A DNA stretch of 64,000 nucleotides from an uncultured Bacteroidota bacterium (GTDB lineage Bacteria; Bacteroidota; Bacteroidia; Chitinophagales; Saprospiraceae): the NCBI GenBank assembly GCA_937861115.1, contig CALMBD010000084.1, positions 1 through 64,000 on the forward strand, written 5' to 3'. Every line of letters starts with the position of its first letter. The first letter of the stretch is position 1. The notes under the pieces were generated by a model, which had not been told where the DNA came from, made no database searches, and worked only from the letters and a program-made list of their open reading frames with translations. Made by a program: the position numbers and the translations under genes. Shown here in pieces: positions 47,001 to 53,799 of this stretch.

Positions 47001-47856
47001 CACGGGCTGTACACAGACCGACGATGTGGCCGTTTCGGTGGAAACAAACATACCCACCGACTTTCTTGTATCGCTCGAACCGCCTTCCTGCAAGGACAAT
47101 GACGGTGTCATTACGTTCGGCCAGGTGACCGGCGGTTTCGGCCCATACCTGTACTCCGTCAACAACGGTCAGACCTTTGTTTCCAAACTCGACTTCACCA
47201 AGATCACGCCGGGTACGTACGACCTGTGGATACAGGATGCCAACGGCTGCGAATTCCACAAGACGCTTACCGTGCCAAAAGCACCGGACCCTGCTGTGAC
47301 GCTGGCGCCGGAGTTCAGCATCGACTTTGGCGATTCGCTCCGGCTGGAGGCAATACTGCCACCTGGGTATCCGCTTGCACTGATCGATACGGTGATCTGG
47401 ACGCCGCTCTATGGGCTGACGTTCGACAGTTACACCATTCCCGACCTGCTCACGCCGACTGCCAAGCCGTTCAAACCGACCGAATACAAGGTAACGGTCA
47501 TCAGCGGCGACGGTTGCGAGGCCAGCGACAGGGTGTTGGTCCGGGTCGACAACGAACCGCACATCTACATACCCAATGCGTTCTCGCCCTGGAAAGAAGA
47601 CGGCGACAACGATGTGGTATATATTTTCGCCGACGAGGGGCAGGTACGCCAGATTCAGTCGTTCCAGATATTTGACCGCTGGGGCGAACAGGTATTCCTG
47701 CAGCAAAATTTCCAGCCCAACGATCCTGCGTATGGCTGGGATGGCCGCCTGCGCGGCAAACTTCAGACGCCGGCAGTATTTGTGTACTATGCTGAAATTG
47801 AATTAGTTGACGGACGCGTATTGCTTTTCAAAGGCGATGTTACGCTAGTGCGTTAA
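41035..47856 (+). CDS. Giant T9SS surface adhesin (gliding-type C-terminus)
   Basis: 2273 residues from ATG 41035; a TTG at 41026 is possible. Signal peptide about 1-27. Residues 155-400 match the 'choice-of-anchor L' domain ([52 protein letters not shown]). A Calx-beta-like segment follows (400-512). Three SprB-type units (515-825) lead to 14 Ig-like repeats of about 83 residues (about 832-2002), each LTC...GSGSS...Y-x-W...PGTY-L-VTN-x-NGCT. One more SprB unit precedes the type B (gliding-associated) sorting domain (2172-2273; [30 protein letters not shown], GWDG). I infer a surface filament for adhesion or gliding. Confidence 0.9.
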   Translation: [2273 protein letters not shown]

Positions 47857-47878
47857 CACCTCAAACCGGATCACACCG

Positions 47879-47910
47879 AAGCCGCAGACCCGACACCGGG
47901 TTTGCGGCTT
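47879..47910 (+). terminator. Terminator of the giant adhesin gene
   Basis: AAGCCGCA-G-ACCCG, loop ACAC, CGGGT-T-TGCGGCTT: 14 pairs including one G-U, followed by TGTGTTTTA. It lies 22 bases past the stop. Confidence 0.7.
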
Positions 47911-47955
47911 TGTGTTTTACCCTGGAAAATAATTCGCTGCATGGCGCCGAATCTC

Positions 47956-47963
47956 TATTTTCG
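47956..47963 (+). promoter_or_regulatory. Putative -7 element upstream of lemA
   Basis: TATTTTCG, one mismatch from TAnnTTTG, 45 bases before the lemA start and just after the adhesin terminator. No -33 element recognised. Confidence 0.3.
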
Positions 47964-48007
47964 CACAGGAATTTTCAAAACAAACCTCCAACTCAACTTT
48001 TCAAACT

Positions 48008-48601
48008 ATGACGGACATACGCAAATTTCTCCCTTTGATCCTGCTTGGCCTGGCGGCCATCCTCGTCTTTAGCATGTGCGGCTCCTATAACAACGCAGTG
48101 AGCAAGGATGAAAATGTAAAAAAAGCATGGTCGCAGGTGGAGAACCAATACCAGCGTCGTGCTGACCTCATCCCCAACCTGGTGAATACGGTAAAAGGTT
48201 ACGCCAACTTCGAGCAACAAACTCTGCAACAAGTGGTGCAGGCCCGGGCTTCTGCCACACAGGTGAAAATCGATGCCAACAACCTGACGCCGGAGGCTAT
48301 CCAGCGTTTTGAACAGGCACAACAGGGCCTGTCGGGCGCTTTGGGCCGACTGCTGGCTGTTTCCGAGAATTATCCCGACCTGAAGGCCAACCAGAGTTTT
48401 CTCGATCTGCAAAAACAACTGGAAGGCACAGAAAACAGGATATCGGTCGAACGAAAGAATTTCAATGAATCTGTACAGGATTTCAACGCCTATATCCGCC
48501 GTTTTCCGACCAATATTCTTGCCGGTATGTTCGGCTTTTCACCCAAAGGCTATTTCCAGTCTGCTGCAGGCTCGGAAAAAGCGCCAAATGTTCAGTTTTA
48601 G
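48008..48601 (+). CDS. lemA: LemA-family membrane protein
   Basis: 197 residues. One N-terminal membrane helix (8-24) is followed by a coiled-coil-rich domain with the family signature ENVKKAWSQVENQYQRRADLIPNLVNTVKGYANFEQQTLQQVVQARA and YPDLKANQSFLDLQKQLEGTENRISVERKNFNESVQDFNAYIRRFP. LemA proteins are widely co-encoded with TPM-domain proteins, as here (two TPM genes follow). The biochemical role is not settled; an envelope scaffold is likely. Confidence 0.93.
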   Translation: MTDIRKFLPLILLGLAAILVFSMCGSYNNAVSKDENVKKAWSQVENQYQRRADLIPNLVNTVKGYANFEQQTLQQVVQARASATQVKIDANNLTPEAIQRFEQAQQGLSGALGRLLAVSENYPDLKANQSFLDLQKQLEGTENRISVERKNFNESVQDFNAYIRRFPTNILAGMFGFSPKGYFQSAAGSEKAPNVQF

Positions 48602-48637
48602 GGATAAATGACAAGGGTTAAGCGATAAGTACAAAAA

Positions 48638-48680
48638 TCACTTACCCCTTAACCCTTACCCCTTATCACTTAACACTCAA
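48638..48680. repeat. Heptanucleotide repeat (CTTACCC/CTTAACC)
   Basis: Consecutive seven-base units CTTACCC, CTTAACC, CTTACCC, CTTATCA, CTTAACA occupy the short spacer between lemA and the first TPM gene. Confidence 0.75.
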
Positions 48681-48684
48681 AACA

Positions 48685-49113
48685 ATGCTTTTCACCAAAG
48701 AAGAAGAAGCCAGCATCGTGCAAGCCATTCGGGCGGCAGAGCGCCGAACCTCGGGTGAAATTCGGGTGTTCGTGGAAGATTATTGTATGCGCGACCATCC
48801 GGTGGAGCGGGCGGCAGAAGTCTTTCACCTGTTCGGAATGTTCAATACGCAGGCCCACAACGGCGTACTGGTCTACCTCGCCGAGAAATCGCACCAGTTT
48901 GCCATTTGGGGCGATACGGGTATACACGAACGGGTAGGGTTCCAGTTTTGGGACAAAGAAAAACACCTGCTGCGCGAATACCTCCAGCGCGACGAGGCTG
49001 CTGATGGCGTCCGCGCTGTCGTGACCCAAATCGGCGAGCGACTCAGGGAACACTTCCCGGTAGACGAAGACAAAGATGAAAATGAACTACCCGATGAGAT
49101 CATCTATGGTTAA
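48685..49113 (+). CDS. TPM-domain protein, soluble
   Basis: 142 residues, a bare TPM (TLP18.3/Psb32/MOLO-1) domain: ASIVQAIRAAERRTSGEIRVFVEDY, NGVLVYLAEKSHQFAIWGDTGIHERVG and EYLQRDEAADGVRAVVTQIGERL. No signal peptide or membrane helix. TPM domains of photosystem assembly factors are linked to repair; in bacteria the partner is usually LemA. The 3' end overlaps the start of the next TPM gene. Confidence 0.88.
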   Translation: MLFTKEEEASIVQAIRAAERRTSGEIRVFVEDYCMRDHPVERAAEVFHLFGMFNTQAHNGVLVYLAEKSHQFAIWGDTGIHERVGFQFWDKEKHLLREYLQRDEAADGVRAVVTQIGERLREHFPVDEDKDENELPDEIIYG

Positions 49114-49993
49114 CGGTGAACGGTGGACGGTAGACGGTGGACGGCGGACGATCGCAGAACCCGGGCTCAAATGCCCGGCACTGCTGCGTTCTGCCGCTGC
49201 ATACGGTTACTGCATACTGTTCCTGTTTTTGCCCCTGCTTGCTTCGGCTCAGCAGGACAGCGACCTGTTTCCCCCGAAACCGGACCCCGCCGTATATGTG
49301 CACGATTATGCAGGCTGGCTGTCGTCGGGCGAACGCATGGCCCTCGAACAAAAACTGGTCCGGTACTACGATTCCACGTCTACGCAGATCGTGGTGATGA
49401 TCCGGCCTGATATCGGTGATTATGATAAATCCTCGTATGCTTTCGAACTCGGCAATCGCTGGGGAATCGGGCGAAAGGACAAAAACAACGGCGTGGTTTT
49501 GCTGGTCAAAACCGAGCCGCCGGGAAGGGGAGCGTTTATTGCAACCGGTTACGGGACGGAAGGCGCCTTGCCGGACATAACCGCCGGGCGCATCATCCGC
49601 AACACCATGATCCCTTATTTTAAGCAGGAGCAATACGCTCAGGGGATTGACGCGGGGACAGACGAAATCATCAGGGCTTTGTCGGGTGAGTTCACAAATG
49701 AAGGAGAAAAGGGAAATGGCGGTGGTATTCTGATACTTATTGCCATTCTGATCATCATCCTTTTGGTTATTATCAGCATGGTACGGGCCAGCAAAGGAAC
49801 CTGGTATACCCACGACGGCACGGGACTCCCGCGCCGTTCCCTTCGTCGCGGCAACGATAACTGGGGCGGCTGGGGCGGCTGGGGTGGCGGCGGTTTTGGC
49901 GGCGGCAGCGGCAGCGATTGGGGCGGCGGAGGTGGCGGCGGTTCCTTTGGCGGCGGCTCTTTTGGCGGCGGCGGCGCAGGGGGAGACTGGTAG
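49076..49993 (+). CDS. Membrane-anchored TPM-domain protein with Gly-rich tail
   Basis: 305 residues from the first ATG; other in-frame ATG codons at 49082, 49094 and 49106 are possible. A signal peptide core is at about 44-59 (ILFLFLPLLASAQQ). The TPM domain spans about 70-200 (VYVHDYAGWLSSGERMALEQKL, GNRWGIGRKDKNNGVVLLVKTEP, ATGYGTEGALPD), then a membrane helix (218-236) and a Gly/Trp/Ser-rich tail as in YgcG-type proteins. The long N-region (VNGERWTVDGG) is encoded by a seven-base repeat that also overlaps the previous gene's end. It belongs to the lemA-TPM operon. Confidence 0.85.
   Translation: MKMNYPMRSSMVNGERWTVDGGRRTIAEPGLKCPALLRSAAAYGYCILFLFLPLLASAQQDSDLFPPKPDPAVYVHDYAGWLSSGERMALEQKLVRYYDSTSTQIVVMIRPDIGDYDKSSYAFELGNRWGIGRKDKNNGVVLLVKTEPPGRGAFIATGYGTEGALPDITAGRIIRNTMIPYFKQEQYAQGIDAGTDEIIRALSGEFTNEGEKGNGGGILILIAILIIILLVIISMVRASKGTWYTHDGTGLPRRSLRRGNDNWGGWGGWGGGGFGGGSGSDWGGGGGGGSFGGGSFGGGGAGGDW
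49108..49151. repeat. Heptanucleotide repeat (GGTTAAC/GGTGGAC) at a gene start
   Basis: GGTTAAC, GGTGAAC, GGTGGAC, GGTAGAC, GGTGGAC, GGCGGAC in register, covering the end of the first TPM gene and the N-terminal codons of the second. Confidence 0.8.
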
Positions 49994-50056
49994 GCTACAC
50001 AAGTAATCATCCCGAATGGATATGTTCCACAGCCCAATGTCTACCGTAATCAAAAA

Positions 50057-50443
50057 ATGAGTGTACAACAAGGACCCATATACGTAGCATACTCGGAAGT
50101 CCATGGTAAAGGCGTATTTGCCGCCCGCGATATCGAGGCGGGAGAGGTGATCGAAGTTTGCCCGATCATTTTATTCCCGAAATCGCAGTTGGCGGATATC
50201 CGGAAAACCGTGCTGGACGACTATTATTTCGACTGGGGCGAAGAGGGCGAATGGTACGCCCTTTGCCTGGGCAACGGCTCGTTGTACAACCACTCGTATG
50301 AGCCAAATGCGGAATACGGTATGGATTTCGAGGCCCAGACCATCGATTTTTACTGCCTGAAAGACATTCCGGCAGGCGATGAAATATTTATCAACTACAA
50401 CGGCGATGCCGACAACCGCTCAAAAGTGTGGTTTGAGCAATAA
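50057..50443 (+). CDS. SET-domain protein
   Basis: 128 residues, nearly the whole being a SET domain. The AdoMet and catalytic motifs are visible: GKGVFAARDIEAGEVIEV at the start, GNGSLYNHSYEPNAEY (the NHS knot) and the Tyr in GDEIFINYNGD. It would methylate a lysine on a protein substrate; bacterial SET proteins of this size have few known targets. xseB starts 3 bases after its stop, implying one transcript. Confidence 0.85.
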   Translation: MSVQQGPIYVAYSEVHGKGVFAARDIEAGEVIEVCPIILFPKSQLADIRKTVLDDYYFDWGEEGEWYALCLGNGSLYNHSYEPNAEYGMDFEAQTIDFYCLKDIPAGDEIFINYNGDADNRSKVWFEQ

Positions 50444-50445
50444 GC

Positions 50446-50643
50446 ATGAAAAAACAAGCCGAACCCGCCACCTATGAATCGGCGTACGCCGAACTGCAAC
50501 AGATCGTGCAGGCATTGCAGGAAGAAACGGTCGGTATCGATCAGTTGGCTGAAAAAATCGCACGCGCCACCGAACTCATCCGATTTTGCCGGGAGCAACT
50601 GCGTGCAACGGGCGAGGATATCGAGCGTCTGACGGAGAAATAA
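50446..50643 (+). CDS. xseB: Exodeoxyribonuclease VII small subunit
   Basis: 65 residues with the family pattern TYESAYAELQQIVQALQEETVGIDQLAEKIARATELIRFCREQL. XseB binds XseA to form the exonuclease that degrades single-stranded DNA. No xseA is adjacent; the neighbour is the SET-domain gene, 2 bases upstream. A short GC-rich stem (GCGCC-GCTTT-GGCGC) follows the stop. Confidence 0.92.
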   Translation: MKKQAEPATYESAYAELQQIVQALQEETVGIDQLAEKIARATELIRFCREQLRATGEDIERLTEK

Positions 50644-50699
50644 AAAGCCCCGCGCCGCTTTGGCGCAGGACTTGCCGGATTACAATATCTGATGAGCGT

Positions 50700-51239
50700 T
50701 TATTTCTTTTTCTTTCCAAAGGAATCCCAAACACCCCAGTCCTTGATTTTTTTTCTTTCCCGTTTGGCCAGAACGTACCGCACCGAAACGCTGGCCCCCG
50801 TCCATTCGAATGGGTGTACCTGGTCGCCGGAGAGGTGCAGTTCAGGTTTCCAGTCGAATGCAAAATTCAACCGGCCCAGGGTTACTTCCAGTCCGCCGAT
50901 GCCGGTCAGACCGAATACATTGTTTGCCACCGCGTCATTTTCGAGGCCGTTGGCTGCGCTGCGCCAGTAGTAATGGGCGCCGCCGCCGGCGTACAGATTC
51001 AATCCGCGAAACAGGATCTTCCGGTGGTGTTCTCCGAGCAGGGTCACACCGATTTCTTCCGAGCGCAGCGGGGTGTGCAGTATTCCTTCCACCGTCCAGT
51101 TATCGACGATGTGCTGCTGCGCGGTCAGGTTGATGCCGTTGTCCAGCCGGATACCCACGGCGGTTTTGTAGGATTGACCGAAGGCGAGGTTGTTTATCAG
51201 GGCCACGGTAAGGATGAGCAGAAAGCGTGTCTTAGTCAT
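50700..51239 (-). CDS. Small outer-membrane beta-barrel protein
   Basis: 179 residues. Signal peptide 1-21 (AFG-Q). The body shows alternating amphipathic strands (YKTAVGIRLDNGINLTAQQHIV, GLNLYAGGGAHYYWRS, GIGGLEVTLGRLNFAFDWKPELHL, WTGASVSVRYVL), as in eight-stranded barrels of Bacteroidota. The C-terminus is a Lys-rich tail rather than Phe. The gene stands alone and is convergent with xseB; function unknown. Confidence 0.75.
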   Translation of the reverse strand: MTKTRFLLILTVALINNLAFGQSYKTAVGIRLDNGINLTAQQHIVDNWTVEGILHTPLRSEEIGVTLLGEHHRKILFRGLNLYAGGGAHYYWRSAANGLENDAVANNVFGLTGIGGLEVTLGRLNFAFDWKPELHLSGDQVHPFEWTGASVSVRYVLAKRERKKIKDWGVWDSFGKKKK

Positions 51240-51353
51240 ATCGAGCAGTTGGTTTGCCTGTATTGCAATGAATTTGAATTAAAAACGCACCCTGATGCAC
51301 CCCCTGTTATCGATGAAATGCTGCTTTAAAGTTTTTTTAACCGGAAGGGCGCT

Positions 51354-51361
51354 ATTTTCGC
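51354..51361 (+). promoter_or_regulatory. Putative -7 element of the methyltransferase gene
   Basis: TATTTTCG, one mismatch from TAnnTTTG, 35 bases before the TTG start at 51397. Confidence 0.3.
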
Positions 51362-51396
51362 CCGACAGTAAAAATATTCGTTAAAAAAACTGCATT

Positions 51397-52215
51397 TTGA
51401 AGGCTTTCTGGTTTCGCGTCCGACAATTGCTGTATTTCTATAGCCGTGCTGTAACCAAATATCAACTCCACTCGCCGTTCGTATTCGATCTGGCCAATGC
51501 GGTGCTGGAAGACAGTCGCTGGTATTACGCCTTCCGCGATGTGGAGGCCGTGCGCAACCAGATGCTGGCCAGCGATGTCCAACTGGAGGTTGTGGACTAC
51601 GGCGCCGGACATTCGGGTTCCCGGACCGGCAAGGTTACGGTGCGCAAAGTGGCGCGCGATGCCGCCAGTTCCCGGCGGCAGGGGCAGATGTTGTTTCGGC
51701 TGGCAGACTGGGCGCGGCCCCGCACCTTGCTCGAATTGGGCACCTCGCTTGGCATCGGCACCATGTACCTGGCCGCAGCGGTGCGTTCTGCCCGGGTTGT
51801 TTCACTGGAGGGGTGCCCCGATTTTGCAAAAGTGGCCCGGATAAACCTGGATTTGCTGGATTTAAAAAACGTATCAATCCTGGTTGGCGAATTTGACCAT
51901 ACCCTTCCCAAGGCACTGGAGACCTTGCAAAAACCCGATCTCGTATTCATCGACGGGAACCACCGCCCCGAACCGGCGCTCCGATACTTTGAGACATGCC
52001 TGGCCAGTGCCGGTCCGGATACGGTATTTGTGTTCGATGATATCTACTGGTCGCCCGGTATGCTTCAGGCCTGGAAGCGAATTCAGGAACACCCGCGTGT
52101 CACGCTTACCGTGGATATGTTCGATCTGTCTCTGGCATTTATTAACCCCGATCTTCGCGAAAAACAGCATTTCAGCGTCGTACCTGTCAGGTGGAAGCCC
52201 TGGAAAGTATGGTAG
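51397..52215 (+). CDS. Class I SAM-dependent methyltransferase
   Basis: 272 residues, TTG start (no ATG nearby). Motif I is LLELGTSLGIGTMYLA, motif II includes VVSLEGCPDFAKVARINL, and motif IV DLVFIDGNHRPEPALRYFE places it close to the O-methyltransferase-like/YrrM group. The N-terminal 90 residues (YFYSRAVTKYQLHSPFVFDL) are typical of Bacteroidota versions. Substrate unknown. A seven-base repeat fills the space to the MATE gene. Confidence 0.82.
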   Translation: MKAFWFRVRQLLYFYSRAVTKYQLHSPFVFDLANAVLEDSRWYYAFRDVEAVRNQMLASDVQLEVVDYGAGHSGSRTGKVTVRKVARDAASSRRQGQMLFRLADWARPRTLLELGTSLGIGTMYLAAAVRSARVVSLEGCPDFAKVARINLDLLDLKNVSILVGEFDHTLPKALETLQKPDLVFIDGNHRPEPALRYFETCLASAGPDTVFVFDDIYWSPGMLQAWKRIQEHPRVTLTVDMFDLSLAFINPDLREKQHFSVVPVRWKPWKVW

Positions 52216-52232
52216 CAGAGCCAATGGCAGGA

Positions 52233-52288
52233 CGATCCCGTACCCGCAACCTCCAACCCGTAACCCGTAACCCGCAACCCGTAACCCG
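52233..52288. repeat. Heptanucleotide repeat (CCGTAAC/CCGCAAC)
   Basis: Units CCGTAAC, CCGTAAC, CCGCAAC, CCGTAAC, CCGCAAC in register, with degenerate units before them, in the spacer between the methyltransferase and MATE genes. Confidence 0.8.
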
Positions 52289-52316
52289 CAACCACAGCAA
52301 CCCTTAACCACCCGAT

Positions 52317-53657
52317 ATGCAACTTGACATAACGTACCGCCAGATATGGAAGATTTCTGCCCCAATAATGCTTGGGTCGGCGGCACAGAATGTTATTGCC
52401 CTGAGCGACGCGGTGCTGTTGTATCATCTGGGCGAGATCGAGTTTGGTGCGATTGGCTTTGTGGGTGTTTTTTACATCACGATTGCAGCGATCGGGTATT
52501 CTTTTTCGAGGGGCGGACAGATCATGATCGCCCGGCGGATGGGTGAAAAAAAGCCCGGTTCGGTGGGCCACGTTTTTCACACGATGCTGCTTTTTGAAAT
52601 GGCCCTGGCGGTGTTGATGTGGGCTTTTATGAAGTTTGCCACGCCCTGGTTTTTTCAGATATTTCTCGACCACTCGCCGGCGATATACCAAAAATCGCTC
52701 GAATACATACACTATCGCGCCTACGGCATTTTCTTCAGTTACGGCGGCATTGCCCTGATCTCCCTCTACAGCGGCATTGCACGGCCGGGTATCATCTTCA
52801 TCGATACCGTTATTCTGGCAATTGTAAATCTGGTGCTCAACTACGGACTGATCTTCGGCAAGTTCGGCCTGCCGGCCATGGGCATCGGCGGTTCGGGACT
52901 GGCCAGCAGCATTGCAGAGGGCGTAGCCTTTGCCGTGTTTGTCGCCTATATGGTGTACGACAGGCAGAACCGGCCGCTTCGTATTTTCACGGTGCCGGAA
53001 CCCGACTGGCCCCTGACGCGGCAGCAACTCAATCTGTCGCTGCCGGTTGTTGCCAATGCGGCAGTCGGGCAGGGGAGCTGGGTGTTTTTTTTCGGAATGG
53101 TGGAAAACCTTGGACCGCGGGCGCTGGCTGTTTCCAACCTTGCCCGCACGGTTTACCTGCTGCTGTCTATTCCCATGTGGGGATTTTCTTCCGGAGCCAA
53201 TACCCTTGTCAGCAACCTTATCGGCCAGAGCCGGCATCGCGAGGTGTTGCCGGCCGCCTGGAAAATAGCCCGGTTTTGCTGGGGCATTTCGATGATCATA
53301 GCTGTTCCGATACTGTTGTTTCCGGGGAAAATACTTTACCCCCTGCTCGGAAAATCGGACATGAGCCTTATCGGTGAAACGCAGCCGGTGTTTTATCTGC
53401 TGCTGCTGATATTGTCGCTGGCAACGGTCGGCGTCGTGTTTATGAATACCCTGGCCGGAACAGGCGCCACCTGGTTCGGGCTGAAACTGCAGGCCATTAC
53501 CGTATTCATTTACCTGGGATACCTGTTTGTCATTACCAATTTTACCACACTGGGATTGTTGTGGGTTTGGGCTGCGGAAGTATTGTACTGGCTCGTGATG
53601 ATCGCTCTGGTATTGTACTACCTGCGTACCGAGCGCTGGCATGCCATGAATTTTTAA
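52317..53657 (+). CDS. MATE-family efflux transporter
   Basis: 446 residues with about 12 membrane helices. The opening is typical (ITYRQIWKISAPIMLGSAAQNVIALSDAVLLYHLG), with a second-half repeat (LNLSLPVVANAAVGQGSWVFFFGMVENLGPRALAVSNLARTVY). MATE pumps expel cationic compounds using H+ or Na+ gradients. The substrate is unknown. It is followed by a 142-base spacer that holds a promoter-like element. Confidence 0.9.
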   Translation: MQLDITYRQIWKISAPIMLGSAAQNVIALSDAVLLYHLGEIEFGAIGFVGVFYITIAAIGYSFSRGGQIMIARRMGEKKPGSVGHVFHTMLLFEMALAVLMWAFMKFATPWFFQIFLDHSPAIYQKSLEYIHYRAYGIFFSYGGIALISLYSGIARPGIIFIDTVILAIVNLVLNYGLIFGKFGLPAMGIGGSGLASSIAEGVAFAVFVAYMVYDRQNRPLRIFTVPEPDWPLTRQQLNLSLPVVANAAVGQGSWVFFFGMVENLGPRALAVSNLARTVYLLLSIPMWGFSSGANTLVSNLIGQSRHREVLPAAWKIARFCWGISMIIAVPILLFPGKILYPLLGKSDMSLIGETQPVFYLLLLILSLATVGVVFMNTLAGTGATWFGLKLQAITVFIYLGYLFVITNFTTLGLLWVWAAEVLYWLVMIALVLYYLRTERWHAMNF

Positions 53658-53672
53658 AAATTGTTTGAATTG

Positions 53673-53680
53673 TACTTTTG
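53673..53680 (+). promoter_or_regulatory. Putative -7 element (TACTTTTG)
   Basis: Exact match to TAnnTTTG, 120 bases upstream of the ATP-grasp gene and 15 bases after the MATE stop. No clear -33 element. Confidence 0.35.
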
Positions 53681-53799
53681 TCAATGCCTGAACAGCTCCA
53701 ACAACTTCCTGCATTTCCGGAGCAAAATGTTACCCAGGTAAACATCCCTTCCGCGCAGTTGATGGAAATTTGTGCCGTATTCAACCTTAATATTGCAAC

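Noticed and set aside
41035..47856. Regularly spaced repeats suggestive of a CRISPR array or direct-repeat cluster
   Set aside because: The period of about 250 bp follows the protein repeat, the frame is open throughout and the units are diverged at DNA level; no short identical repeats with unique spacers exist.
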